From assembly GCA_002438865.1 (NCBI GenBank), contig DJRJ01000006.1, forward strand, positions 1 through 14,435: a stretch of DNA of 14,435 bases, written 5' to 3'. The notes below the pieces were generated by a model. That model saw nothing but the letters and a program-made list of their open reading frames with translations. It was not told the origin of the DNA and did not search any database. Every line of letters begins with the position of its first letter. Within the stretch, counting starts at the first letter, position 1. The position numbers and the translations under genes were made by a program. This document shows positions 1-7,351 of the stretch, in pieces. The DNA is from Clostridiales bacterium UBA6363. Lineage in GTDB: Bacteria; Bacillota; Clostridia; UBA1381.

Positions 1-779
1 TACTGATTGATACCGGTTTTTCGCACTGCGGCGGCGACTACATAATAGATCGTCCGAGGTGTCCTTATTGCGCCTTTGAATATATACTGAGCGGTAAATC
101 GTATTATGATATTGACGGCACGGTTGAAACCGCCGTAAGCCGTGACCTTATCTTGCTCCCAAAGGGCGACCGTCATTTTATATATTCAACCGACGCCGAC
201 CCTTGCGAAAAGGTTTGGTTTGTATGCGACGGAGAGCTTGTTGCAAACGTGCTTGCATCGTATCAGCTTACCGAAATGCAGATAATTCAAACACCGCATG
301 CCGAGAAGATTTTTAATGATATTTACACACTTTCACTCGACAGGAGTCTCACAAAAAGCGAGGTATTCAGGCAGTGTTCCGGTCTGTTTTTAAAGCTTGT
401 CCAGCAGGCGGCAACTGCAAAGCATAATATAGAATTACAGCTTTGTGACATTTCCGACAGAATAAAGTTTGCAATAGACGACAGCGCTGCGTTTGACATC
501 AATCTCGACACAATTGTTGACAACTGCTTCTGCACCAAGCAATACGCCATTCATATATTTAAAGAAAAGTTTGGCATAACGCCGTACAAATACATTTTGA
601 GAAAACGAGTAAACGCCTCAAAGTATCTGCTTTTGAAAACAAATTCTTCAATACGTGAGATCGCTCAGGTACTCGGATTTGAAAACAGCCATTACTTTTC
701 TTCTTTCTTTAAGAAAGAAACGGGAATAACCCCGTCTGAATTTCGCAAAAAAAATCATAAAACGGAGGGACTAAGATGA
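1..779 (+). CDS. AraC-family transcriptional regulator (5' partial)
   Basis: A DNA-binding regulator whose start lies left of the window. The frame is open from base 3 and gives about 258 residues before the TGA. The visible N-terminal part has the pattern of an AraC sugar-binding cupin: a GF..C.GDY stretch, an ILSGKSYYDIDG strand and a LLPKGDRH turn. The C-terminal ~100 residues (about bases 440-770) form two helix-turn-helix units. The second is the conserved one, with IREIAQVLGFENSHYFSSFFK followed by ETGITPSEFR. Members of this family usually bind a sugar through the cupin and activate adjacent catabolic genes. Here the stop overlaps the start of the GH39 gene by 4 bp, so the two are co-transcribed and probably translationally coupled. 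An internal TTG at 153 is not the real start, because conserved domain sequence lies before it. The ligand is unknown; a xyloside is an inference from the neighbour. Confidence 0.93.
   Translation, partial: LIDTGFSHCGGDYIIDRPRCPYCAFEYILSGKSYYDIDGTVETAVSRDLILLPKGDRHFIYSTDADPCEKVWFVCDGELVANVLASYQLTEMQIIQTPHAEKIFNDIYTLSLDRSLTKSEVFRQCSGLFLKLVQQAATAKHNIELQLCDISDRIKFAIDDSAAFDINLDTIVDNCFCTKQYAIHIFKEKFGITPYKYILRKRVNASKYLLLKTNSSIREIAQVLGFENSHYFSSFFKKETGITPSEFRKKNHKTEGLR
764..769 (+). promoter_or_regulatory. Shine-Dalgarno site for the GH39 gene
   Basis: GGAGGG lies inside the last codons of the AraC gene, 6 nt before the ATG at 776. It fixes the GH39 start and, with the ATGA overlap, supports coupled translation of the two genes. 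Confidence 0.8.
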
Positions 780-2227
780 AAATAATATGTAATACAAAGG
801 AGAAAACAAAACCCGTAAGACCGCTGTGGAGCTTCGGCATCAATACCTGCCATGCACCGTTATGGCTGCGTGAGGATTTACCGTCACATGCTCTTAAGGG
901 ACAGCGTGAGTGCGGATTTAAGTACGTCCGCTTTCACAACATAATATCGCCCAATACAGGCGTATACAGTGAGGACAGCAACGGAAATTTAGTGCTTGAC
1001 TTCACGAAAATAGACAAGATATTCGACAAGGTGCTTGAATGCGGACTTTTGCCGTTTCTCGAAATAGGTTACTGCCCCGTTGAGCTTTCAACCGATAAGA
1101 GAATACACGTTAATTATTATCATGCGGAGCTTTCCGCACCGTCATCATACCCGAAGTGGAATGAGCTTATTTACAAAATGACAATGCACTTTATCGAAAG
1201 ATACGGTTTGGAATGTATACGGCAGTGGTATTTCGAAGTTTGGAACGAGCCTGACCTCAATATCGGTCTTGAGGATTACCTTGAGCTGTACAAGAACACC
1301 GTCTTATCGGTAAGAAAAGCCGATAATTCGCTCATCGTGGGCGGACCTGCGACGAGCAAGTGCCTGTGGATAGACAAATTTATCGATTACGTTGAAAAAA
1401 ACAATGTGCCGTGCGATTTCATCTCAACCCACGCATACCCGAGCGACCTCGCCTTTCTCGACAGCGATTACGGCGATGTTACTCTGCAGAACTCAAACGT
1501 TATGTATGAGCTGTACAACCATACAAAACAACTGATTGACAATTCTTCCTTAAAAGGCGTACCGCTTATTATGGGCGAATGGAATTCCAGTGCCGGTCCT
1601 ATGGCGTTTAACCACGACGAAAAGAACAATGCGGCATTTATCGTGAAAATGTTTGACGACCTCGGCGATATAATAGACGGCTCACTCTACTGGAATTTGT
1701 CCGACATATACCAGGAGCAGGGCTTTCATTACATACCGTTCCACGGCGGATACGGAATGATTAACATAAACGATATTCCCAAAAGCAGTTACAATGCGTT
1801 TTTACTTCTCGGCAAGCTTGAGGGTAATTACGTACCGAGCACCTTTGCCGGCAAAAAGGACGGCTGCGGCGTGCTGAGTACATATGACGAACAAAAAAAG
1901 ATATTCAGAGCACTTGTATACTATTATACGGAGCCCGATACCGAAAATCAGGGCAATGCGGATATAACCGTTGAAATTCCGCAAGCGTTAAGCGAAACCC
2001 TTTTCTGCGACACCACATCGATATGCGACGACGGCGGAAGTGTATACGAATGGTGGATAAAATGCGGCAGTCCCGAATTTATAAACAGAAAAACACTTGC
2101 ATTCCTTGAAGAAAAATCGGAAATGATTAAAAGCACGCAAATTGTAAAAGCCGTAAATAACAAATTTGAAATAAATATAACTCTCGCCCCCGGCGATGTT
2201 ACTCTTATCGAAGTCCCGATAAGATAA
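776..2227 (+). CDS. GH39-family glycoside hydrolase, beta-xylosidase-like
   Basis: A 483-residue retaining glycosidase with a (beta/alpha)8 catalytic domain followed by a C-terminal beta region, about the usual GH39 length. The predicted acid/base is Glu158 in the WNEPD motif. The predicted nucleophile is Glu268 in IMGEWNSS. FKYVRFHNI near residue 48, GGPATS near 189 and DFISTHAYPS near 214 are also typical of clan GH-A/GH39 enzymes. There is no signal peptide, so the enzyme should be cytosolic and act on small imported xylosides or xylo-oligosaccharides. That substrate rests on family knowledge and is not shown by the sequence. It overlaps the upstream AraC gene by 4 bp. No transporter is visible in the window, so uptake genes may lie to the left or elsewhere. 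Other GH39 activities (alpha-L-iduronidase and other glycosides) cannot be excluded. Confidence 0.88.
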   Translation: MKIICNTKEKTKPVRPLWSFGINTCHAPLWLREDLPSHALKGQRECGFKYVRFHNIISPNTGVYSEDSNGNLVLDFTKIDKIFDKVLECGLLPFLEIGYCPVELSTDKRIHVNYYHAELSAPSSYPKWNELIYKMTMHFIERYGLECIRQWYFEVWNEPDLNIGLEDYLELYKNTVLSVRKADNSLIVGGPATSKCLWIDKFIDYVEKNNVPCDFISTHAYPSDLAFLDSDYGDVTLQNSNVMYELYNHTKQLIDNSSLKGVPLIMGEWNSSAGPMAFNHDEKNNAAFIVKMFDDLGDIIDGSLYWNLSDIYQEQGFHYIPFHGGYGMININDIPKSSYNAFLLLGKLEGNYVPSTFAGKKDGCGVLSTYDEQKKIFRALVYYYTEPDTENQGNADITVEIPQALSETLFCDTTSICDDGGSVYEWWIKCGSPEFINRKTLAFLEEKSEMIKSTQIVKAVNNKFEINITLAPGDVTLIEVPIR

Positions 2228-2259
2228 AAAAGGAGCTGAGCCTGTCGACAATATAAAGA

Positions 2260-2283
2260 AGACAAACCTTAGACGGTTTGTCT
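2260..2283 (+). other. Stem-loop without U-tract downstream of the GH39 gene
   Basis: A 9-bp perfect stem (AGACAAACC pairing with GGTTTGTCT) around a 6-nt loop lies between the GH39 stop and the terminator. No T-run follows it, so by itself it is not a canonical terminator. It may protect the mRNA 3' end or act as an accessory pause structure. Confidence 0.5.
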
Positions 2284-2290
2284 ACAATCT

Positions 2291-2324
2291 GAAAGGAGCT
2301 GTAAAATTTACAGCTCCTTTTTTT
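2291..2324 (+). terminator. Rho-independent terminator of the AraC-GH39 unit
   Basis: AAAGGAGCTGTAAA pairs with TTTACAGCTCCTTT, and a T-run on the + strand follows up to base 2324. It sits exactly at the convergent junction: the minus-strand membrane protein gene ends at 2324. On the minus strand only a short T-run follows, so it should act mainly on + strand transcripts, with weaker action the other way. Confidence 0.88.
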
Positions 2325-2800
2325 CAGTCAAGATCCTCATCAGCCTCAAGTGCTTCCCTTTGCATAGCTATATCCAGATCAACATGCTTGCCTACAATTA
2401 CCTTTGTCAGTATCATACACACAAACAAAATCACAAGGGATATTATATTGCTGAGTACCGTAGGTAAATTAAACAATTCAAATCCACGCAATGCTCCGTA
2501 CACCGCACAGAACACTTCATTGTCCGCAAACGCCGTAAGTATGGGAACACCGGCAGCGTACACCGCATATGCAGTCAGATTTGCAAGATAAAAAGCCTTT
2601 TTATCATTCCCCGTGGAAATAATATACGATCTCCAGTAATATATATTACCCAAAACGCATATAACAAACGAACCCATACACATAAACCGCCATGCTATGG
2701 GGCTGTCACTGCTGACTCTGTACAGCGTCAGCCAAAGACTGATTGCCGACGGTGCGGCGCTTACCAAAAACATTTCGATTGTTCTGATTAAAAATCCCAT
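2324..2800 (-). CDS. Small four-helix membrane protein of unknown function
   Basis: A 158-residue protein that I do not recognise. It has four hydrophobic stretches long enough to span a membrane, at about residues 8-27, 38-57, 70-92 and 114-136, and an acidic C-terminal tail (REALEADEDLD). I see no catalytic motif or cysteine pair. The ATG is preceded by GGAGAG about 7 nt upstream. It is the last gene of the long minus-strand unit, 22 bp after the alpha-galactosidase gene, so co-transcription is likely. Nothing in the protein shows a link to sugar use or wall synthesis. It could be a small accessory or integral membrane protein of a Clostridia-restricted family. Existence as a gene is well supported by spacing and RBS; function is open. 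Confidence 0.75.
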   Translation of the reverse strand: MGFLIRTIEMFLVSAAPSAISLWLTLYRVSSDSPIAWRFMCMGSFVICVLGNIYYWRSYIISTGNDKKAFYLANLTAYAVYAAGVPILTAFADNEVFCAVYGALRGFELFNLPTVLSNIISLVILFVCMILTKVIVGKHVDLDIAMQREALEADEDLD

Positions 2801-2822
2801 TACGGTACTCTCCTAATTCGTA

Positions 2823-4997
2823 TTATTTATCGAGTTTTACAAGATGCATTATATTGGTTGAAAAATCCTCTGTTCTGCCGTACTTAGGCACAATACCTCT
2901 GTACATAAGGTCATCGCCGCCGTATATCAGACCGCTTTCCTTATCAATATAATCCGCATCGGGGTCAAGACCTTTAAGGAAAATCCGCATCTCCTGGACA
3001 TGATCGTCGCTTAAAACGGACATAATCCGACACGTCATAACAAACGCTTCGCTTTTGTCCTTTGCCGCAACCTCCCATGAGCAGTAATCGCTTTCATACG
3101 GGCTTACAAGCCTGTACATATCCCCGTTTTGGATAAACCCGCGTATTTCCTTATCGCGTGCAATCTGCTCCTTAACGGTTTCGATTTCATCGTCTGCCAT
3201 TTTTGTTATGTCAAGTTCGTATCCGAAAACTCCGGCATATGCAACATCTGCACGTGTTTTAAGCGGAGTTATACGCCCATTCTGGAGATTCGGAGATGCA
3301 GTCACGTGCGCTGAAATTGACGATACGGGATAACCCATCGATGTTGAATACTGTATTTTAAGTCTTGCAATCGCATCGGAGTTATCGCTTGTCCAAATCT
3401 GCGGCATATATGCCAAAACGCCTGCGTCAAATCTTCCTCCGCCGCTGCAGCAGCCTTCAAACAGCACGTCGGGGAACCTTTCCGTTATGGCAGACATTAT
3501 TTTATAGTAGCCGAGAACATATTTGTGGTTATATCCGTAACAGGGCATTTCCGTCATCTGACGGTTCATATCCCATTTTACATAGGAAATATCCGCTTTT
3601 TCAAGCACATCGCTTACTGCGTTTATAACATAATCGCAAACCTCATCACGGCTTAAATCAAGTATATACTGATTTCTTATCTGCACGGGAATTCTGCCGT
3701 TTACACTTATTGCCCAGTCAGGGTGTGCACGGTACAGCTCTGAATTGGGACTCACCATTTCCGGCTCAAACCAAAGTCCGAACTTAATGCCGAGTTCCGT
3801 CACCTTTTTCGCCAGTCCCTCAATGCCCGAAGGAAGCTTGCGCATATCGGTGTACCAGTCGCCGAGCGAGGATTTGTCATCGTCACGCTTGCCGAACCAG
3901 CCGTCGTCAAGAACGAACAGTTCTATGCCCGTTTCCTTTGCTTTCTTTGCTATATTGAGTATTTTTTCTTCGTTAAAATCAAAATATGTAGCTTCCCAGT
4001 TGTTTATAAGTATCGGACGCTCCTTTTTTGTCCATTTACTGCGGCAGAGGTTGTTACGGTACAAGTCCGAAAGCTCACGTGAAATTCCGCCTATTCCGCA
4101 GTCCGAAAAGCACATAATGCTCTGCGGTGTGTCAAACGTTTCACCGCCGCCAAGTTCCCACTCAAATCCGAACGGGTTTATGCCCTGCATAATGCGTATG
4201 TGTCCGTAATGGTCGCAATTTACTGCCGTTGAATGATTTCCGCTGTATACAAGCGACACCGAATACACGTTTCCGTTATTTTCATCGGCATTTTTGTCGG
4301 CTATCATTACAAACGGATTCATCTCATGACTGCTCATACCACGTGTACTGCCGAGTTCGATATTCATACCCGTTGTTACGGCGTTTCTCGTATATGAACG
4401 TTCTCTGCCCCATGTTCCTGGGAAATATATAACGTCACGCTCACCGCCGTTAAGCGCAAAACACGAACTGTATGCCGATTTAAGAATAAGCTTTTTATCG
4501 GAGGTATTCACAAACTTTACGCTTCTTGCAATAACATTGTACTCTTCAAAAACTGTATAGATAAGAATCACGTTAAGTCCCGTATATTTATCCTCTAACG
4601 TTATTTCAAGAGTCTGCGCCGAATTATTGCCGTCAAAAAGCATTGGCATACCCTCTGCTTGGTAAGCGCCGTCATATACTTTGTATTCCTTATATAACAG
4701 CTCGGATATGCTGTTTCCGTCGCTGTTTTCCGCCTCATATGCCGGAATGTGCAAATCGGAATATCCGTATGACGGGTATTCCTCCGAATACTCATCGGCA
4801 TGGAAAAAGCTGTAGCCTATCTTGTTTTCAACGCTCCATATGTCCGCATCGAGCCGAAAATCCGTTTTATAGTTTTCGTTTACACGGATTTTCTTCCCGA
4901 AATACGAATGTATCAGTCTGCCGCTTTCCGTTACCGCCGCAGTGTAGCTTATATTTTTAGCTGAAATGTGAAATATATTTCCCTTTTTCTCTATCAT
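2823..4997 (-). CDS. GH36 alpha-galactosidase
   Basis: A 724-residue enzyme of the bacterial GH36 type, close to the usual ~730. It should hydrolyse terminal alpha-1,6-galactose from melibiose, raffinose-family sugars or similar. The order is an N-terminal beta-sandwich (to about residue 320), a TIM barrel and a C-terminal beta domain. FVLDDGWFGKRDDD (361-374) carries the sugar-contacting Asp pair. KWDMNR (474-479) contains the predicted nucleophile Asp476. FEGCCSGGGRFD (513-524) is the Cys/Gly loop that shapes the -1 site. WTSDNSD (535-541) carries the predicted acid/base Asp538. No signal peptide is seen, so it is cytosolic. The ATG has a GGAGA site about 8 nt upstream. It lies 26 bp after the wecB gene and 22 bp before a small membrane protein gene. 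Residue roles come from characterised GH36 enzymes, by motif. Confidence 0.95.
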   Translation of the reverse strand: MIEKKGNIFHISAKNISYTAAVTESGRLIHSYFGKKIRVNENYKTDFRLDADIWSVENKIGYSFFHADEYSEEYPSYGYSDLHIPAYEAENSDGNSISELLYKEYKVYDGAYQAEGMPMLFDGNNSAQTLEITLEDKYTGLNVILIYTVFEEYNVIARSVKFVNTSDKKLILKSAYSSCFALNGGERDVIYFPGTWGRERSYTRNAVTTGMNIELGSTRGMSSHEMNPFVMIADKNADENNGNVYSVSLVYSGNHSTAVNCDHYGHIRIMQGINPFGFEWELGGGETFDTPQSIMCFSDCGIGGISRELSDLYRNNLCRSKWTKKERPILINNWEATYFDFNEEKILNIAKKAKETGIELFVLDDGWFGKRDDDKSSLGDWYTDMRKLPSGIEGLAKKVTELGIKFGLWFEPEMVSPNSELYRAHPDWAISVNGRIPVQIRNQYILDLSRDEVCDYVINAVSDVLEKADISYVKWDMNRQMTEMPCYGYNHKYVLGYYKIMSAITERFPDVLFEGCCSGGGRFDAGVLAYMPQIWTSDNSDAIARLKIQYSTSMGYPVSSISAHVTASPNLQNGRITPLKTRADVAYAGVFGYELDITKMADDEIETVKEQIARDKEIRGFIQNGDMYRLVSPYESDYCSWEVAAKDKSEAFVMTCRIMSVLSDDHVQEMRIFLKGLDPDADYIDKESGLIYGGDDLMYRGIVPKYGRTEDFSTNIMHLVKLDK

Positions 4998-5023
4998 TTG
5001 ATTTCTCCGTTTCGTAAAATTTA

Positions 5024-6175
5024 TTATACCTCAAAGTCCTTCGGACGCTTATCCGAAATGCCGAATTCATACAGCAGTGCCTCGGCAATACGCTCCGATG
5101 CGCCGCCGTCGCCGTAAGGATTGGCGGAATGTGCCATTTTGTGATATTCGTTCGGGTTTTCGATCAATTCCTCTGCAAGGCGTATTATCTCGTCACGGTC
5201 AACACCGGCTATCTTTACCGTACCTGCCGCAACCGCCTCGGGGCGCTCCGTTTCTTTTCTTAATACCAACACCGGCTTTGCAAGCGCAGGAGCCTCCTCC
5301 TGGATACCGCCCGAATCGGTCATTACCATAAAGCTTCTCGCCATTGCGTTATGAAGTTCAAGAACATCGAGCGGATCTATAAGGTGTACTCTCTCCGTTT
5401 CGCCCAATATGCCGAATACCGTTTCACGAACGGCAGGATTAAGATGAACGGGGTATACTATTTCAATATCCTCATATTTTTCCACTATATGCTTTAGTGC
5501 ATGGCATATATCCTCAAGCGGCTTTCCGAGGTTTTCACGTCTGTGCGCCGTAACGATTATTACACGGCGGTTATTGAAATCAAGCGAATTTAAAACCTCG
5601 TCCTTGAATTTATAATCTTCTTTTACCGTAGTCTTTAAAGCGTCAATTACAGTGTTTCCCGTTATATATATAGTCTTTTCGTCTATGTTTTCTTTTAAGA
5701 GATTTGCTTTATTCTGCTTTGTCGGCGAAAAGTTCATATCGGCAATTCTGCCCGTAAGCTGACGGTTCATTTCCTCGGGGAACGGCGAATATTTATCATA
5801 TGTCCGAAGTCCCGCCTCCACGTGACCGACCTTAACCTGATTATAAAATCCCGCAAGCGCCGCAACAAAGCTTGTTGACGTATCTCCGTGAACAAGAATT
5901 ATATCCGGCTTTTCCTCTTTTATAACGCCGTCGAGTCCCTCAAGCACTCTTGTGGTAATTCCGACAAGCGTCTGGCGTGTTTTCATTATATCCAGATCGT
6001 AATCGGGTTTTACCTTGAAAATTTCAAGAACCTGATCAAGCATTTGTCTGTGCTGTGCCGTAACGCATACCTTTGAAATAATATGCTCATTCTTGCCGAG
6101 TTCTATGGCAAGCGGCGCCATTTTTATTGCCTCCGGTCTTGTACCGAAAACCGTCAATACCTTTATTTTATCCAT
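5024..6175 (-). CDS. wecB: UDP-N-acetylglucosamine 2-epimerase (non-hydrolysing)
   Basis: A 383-residue cytosolic enzyme of the WecB/MnaA family that interconverts UDP-GlcNAc and UDP-ManNAc. UDP-ManNAc is needed for the teichoic acid linkage unit or other ManNAc-containing wall polymers. Visible motifs are FGTRPEAIK near residue 10, VHGDTSTSF near 95, GHVEAGLRT with Glu120 near 117, FPEEMNRQ near 132, VTAHRREN with His211 near 208, and DSGGIQEEAP near 287 followed by RKETERPEA. All are conserved substrate or allosteric-site residues of the family, and the length is normal. The start is slightly ambiguous: an in-frame TTG directly precedes the ATG and is 7 nt from GGAG, the ATG 10 nt; the ATG is preferred. 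It lies 26 bp behind the tagO-like gene, fitting a two-step wall-polymer pair. Confidence 0.96.
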   Translation of the reverse strand: MDKIKVLTVFGTRPEAIKMAPLAIELGKNEHIISKVCVTAQHRQMLDQVLEIFKVKPDYDLDIMKTRQTLVGITTRVLEGLDGVIKEEKPDIILVHGDTSTSFVAALAGFYNQVKVGHVEAGLRTYDKYSPFPEEMNRQLTGRIADMNFSPTKQNKANLLKENIDEKTIYITGNTVIDALKTTVKEDYKFKDEVLNSLDFNNRRVIIVTAHRRENLGKPLEDICHALKHIVEKYEDIEIVYPVHLNPAVRETVFGILGETERVHLIDPLDVLELHNAMARSFMVMTDSGGIQEEAPALAKPVLVLRKETERPEAVAAGTVKIAGVDRDEIIRLAEELIENPNEYHKMAHSANPYGDGGASERIAEALLYEFGISDKRPKDFEV

Positions 6176-6184
6176 CAAAATACT

Positions 6185-6192
6185 GCTCCTTT
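6185..6192 (-). promoter_or_regulatory. Shine-Dalgarno site for wecB
   Basis: AAAGGAGC on the minus strand, in the short gap after the tagO-like stop. It serves either the ATG at 6175 (10 nt from GGAG) or the TTG at 6178 (7 nt). The two proteins would differ by only one residue. Confidence 0.7.
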
Positions 6193-6201
6193 ATATAAAA
6201 A

Positions 6202-7293
6202 TTAATCTTCCTTATCCTTGGGTTTATCACCGTTTTGCTGATGTGTATAGCTATTTGCGCCCAAAAGCGAGCCTATAAGCAGGAATATCAGCACGCAGAT
6301 AACAAGCAGCAGTGCACGCAGGAAACCGCTTTCCGCAAGCAATACCGCAGTTATTCCGAGAACACCGCTTATCGCATAGAGTATAAACACCGTCTGCTTT
6401 TGCGAAAATCCCATATCTATAAGGCGGTGGTGCAGATGTCCCCTATCCGCCACCATAGGACTTTTTCCCGACAGCATTCGTCTTAACATTGCGAACAATG
6501 CGTCAAACAGCGGCAAGCCGAGTATCAAAAGCGGTACTGCAAACGAAATCACCGCATAGGACTTGAACACACCTTGAATGGATAGCGTTGCAAGCATAAA
6601 TCCCAAAAATGTCGAGCCTGTATCGCCCATAAATATTTTTGCCGGGTTAAAATTAAACGGCAAAAATCCAAAGCACGCACCCATAAGCGCAATACCGAGT
6701 ATGGCTATCGAGATTTCGCCCGAGCGCACCGAAATGAACACCAATGAAATTGACATTATTGCGCTTACGCCGGCGGCAAGTCCGTCCAGTCCGTCAATAA
6801 AGTTTACGGCGTTTGTGATAAACACTATCCAGATTACCGTAAGCGTTATAGAAAGCCAGTTTGGCAATACCCAGTACGGATTATCCGAGAAAATGTTCGG
6901 GTTTGTGAACACGCTTATTTTTATGCCGCCCACAAATATTACAATCAGTGCCGCCGCTATCTGAATTACAAACTTCAATATAGCGGGCAAATCCTTGCAA
7001 TCGTCGATAACCCCCATTACCACTATTACCGCCACGCCCAAAAGCGTTCCGAAAAGCTCACGCTTTTCGCAGTACGGAATTGCAAAGCACACCGTTGCCA
7101 CCAAAAATCCGAAAACTATTGCCAATCCGCCTATTCGGGGCGTTGGTTTCTTATGCATTCTGCGTCCGTCACGAGGTACGTCTATAGCGCCTATTTTAAA
7201 TGCCAGCCGCCTTACGAGCGGCGTCGTTGCAAAAGTAAACCCGAATGATATTATCAATGCGAATATCAGACTGAGAACCATATCTGTTTTCAT
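6202..7293 (-). CDS. tagO: Undecaprenyl-phosphate GlcNAc-1-phosphate transferase (TagO/WecA type)
   Basis: A 363-residue polytopic membrane enzyme of the MraY/WecA superfamily. It moves GlcNAc-1-P from UDP-GlcNAc to undecaprenyl phosphate on the cytosolic face, the first step of wall teichoic acid and many other surface polymers. About ten or eleven hydrophobic segments are separated by the family's polar loops. PRIGG lies near residue 52, VIDDCKD holds the Mg-binding Asp97-Asp98, NFIDGLDGLA spans 164-173, FMGDTGS spans 221-227, and the HLHHR motif at 286-290 marks the GlcNAc (WecA/TagO) branch rather than MraY. The ATG at 7293 has CGGAG 6 nt upstream. An upstream in-frame TTG at 7317 is rejected. 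The wecB gene follows by 26 bp, so both steps before linkage-unit assembly are together. The polymer made cannot be told from this window. Confidence 0.95.
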   Translation of the reverse strand: MKTDMVLSLIFALIISFGFTFATTPLVRRLAFKIGAIDVPRDGRRMHKKPTPRIGGLAIVFGFLVATVCFAIPYCEKRELFGTLLGVAVIVVMGVIDDCKDLPAILKFVIQIAAALIVIFVGGIKISVFTNPNIFSDNPYWVLPNWLSITLTVIWIVFITNAVNFIDGLDGLAAGVSAIMSISLVFISVRSGEISIAILGIALMGACFGFLPFNFNPAKIFMGDTGSTFLGFMLATLSIQGVFKSYAVISFAVPLLILGLPLFDALFAMLRRMLSGKSPMVADRGHLHHRLIDMGFSQKQTVFILYAISGVLGITAVLLAESGFLRALLLVICVLIFLLIGSLLGANSYTHQQNGDKPKDKED

Positions 7294-7299
7294 ATTAAT

Positions 7300-7304
7300 C
7301 TCCG
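7300..7304 (-). promoter_or_regulatory. Shine-Dalgarno site for the tagO-like gene
   Basis: CGGAG on the minus strand, 6 nt before the ATG at 7293. It decides that start over the in-frame TTG at 7317. Confidence 0.7.
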
Positions 7305-7308
7305 TTCC

Positions 7309-7322
7309 GCCGCACAAGCGGC
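7309..7322 (-). other. GC-rich stem-loop in the leader of the tagO-like gene
   Basis: A 5-bp all-GC stem (GCCGC pairing with GCGGC) closes a 4-nt loop in the 58-bp gap between the aminotransferase and tagO-like genes, just upstream of the tagO ribosome binding site. No T-run follows, so it is not a terminator. It might be a processing or stability element, or chance. Confidence 0.4.
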
Positions 7323-7351
7323 ATTGTTTATATGATTTGTCTTTTGAGCGT

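Noticed and set aside
1-152. A start for the AraC regulator inside the window at TTG 153
   Set aside because: The conserved cupin sequence continues to the window edge in the same frame, so the true start is upstream.
3745-4209. A 154-codon + strand frame across the GH36 gene
   Set aside because: Serine- and proline-rich antisense shadow of the alpha-galactosidase active-site region, with no recognisable domain.
7294-7351. Possible internal promoter before the tagO-like gene
   Set aside because: TTTAAA and TATAAA with an 18-bp gap are only weak matches and the first overlaps the aminotransferase stop, so I do not annotate it.
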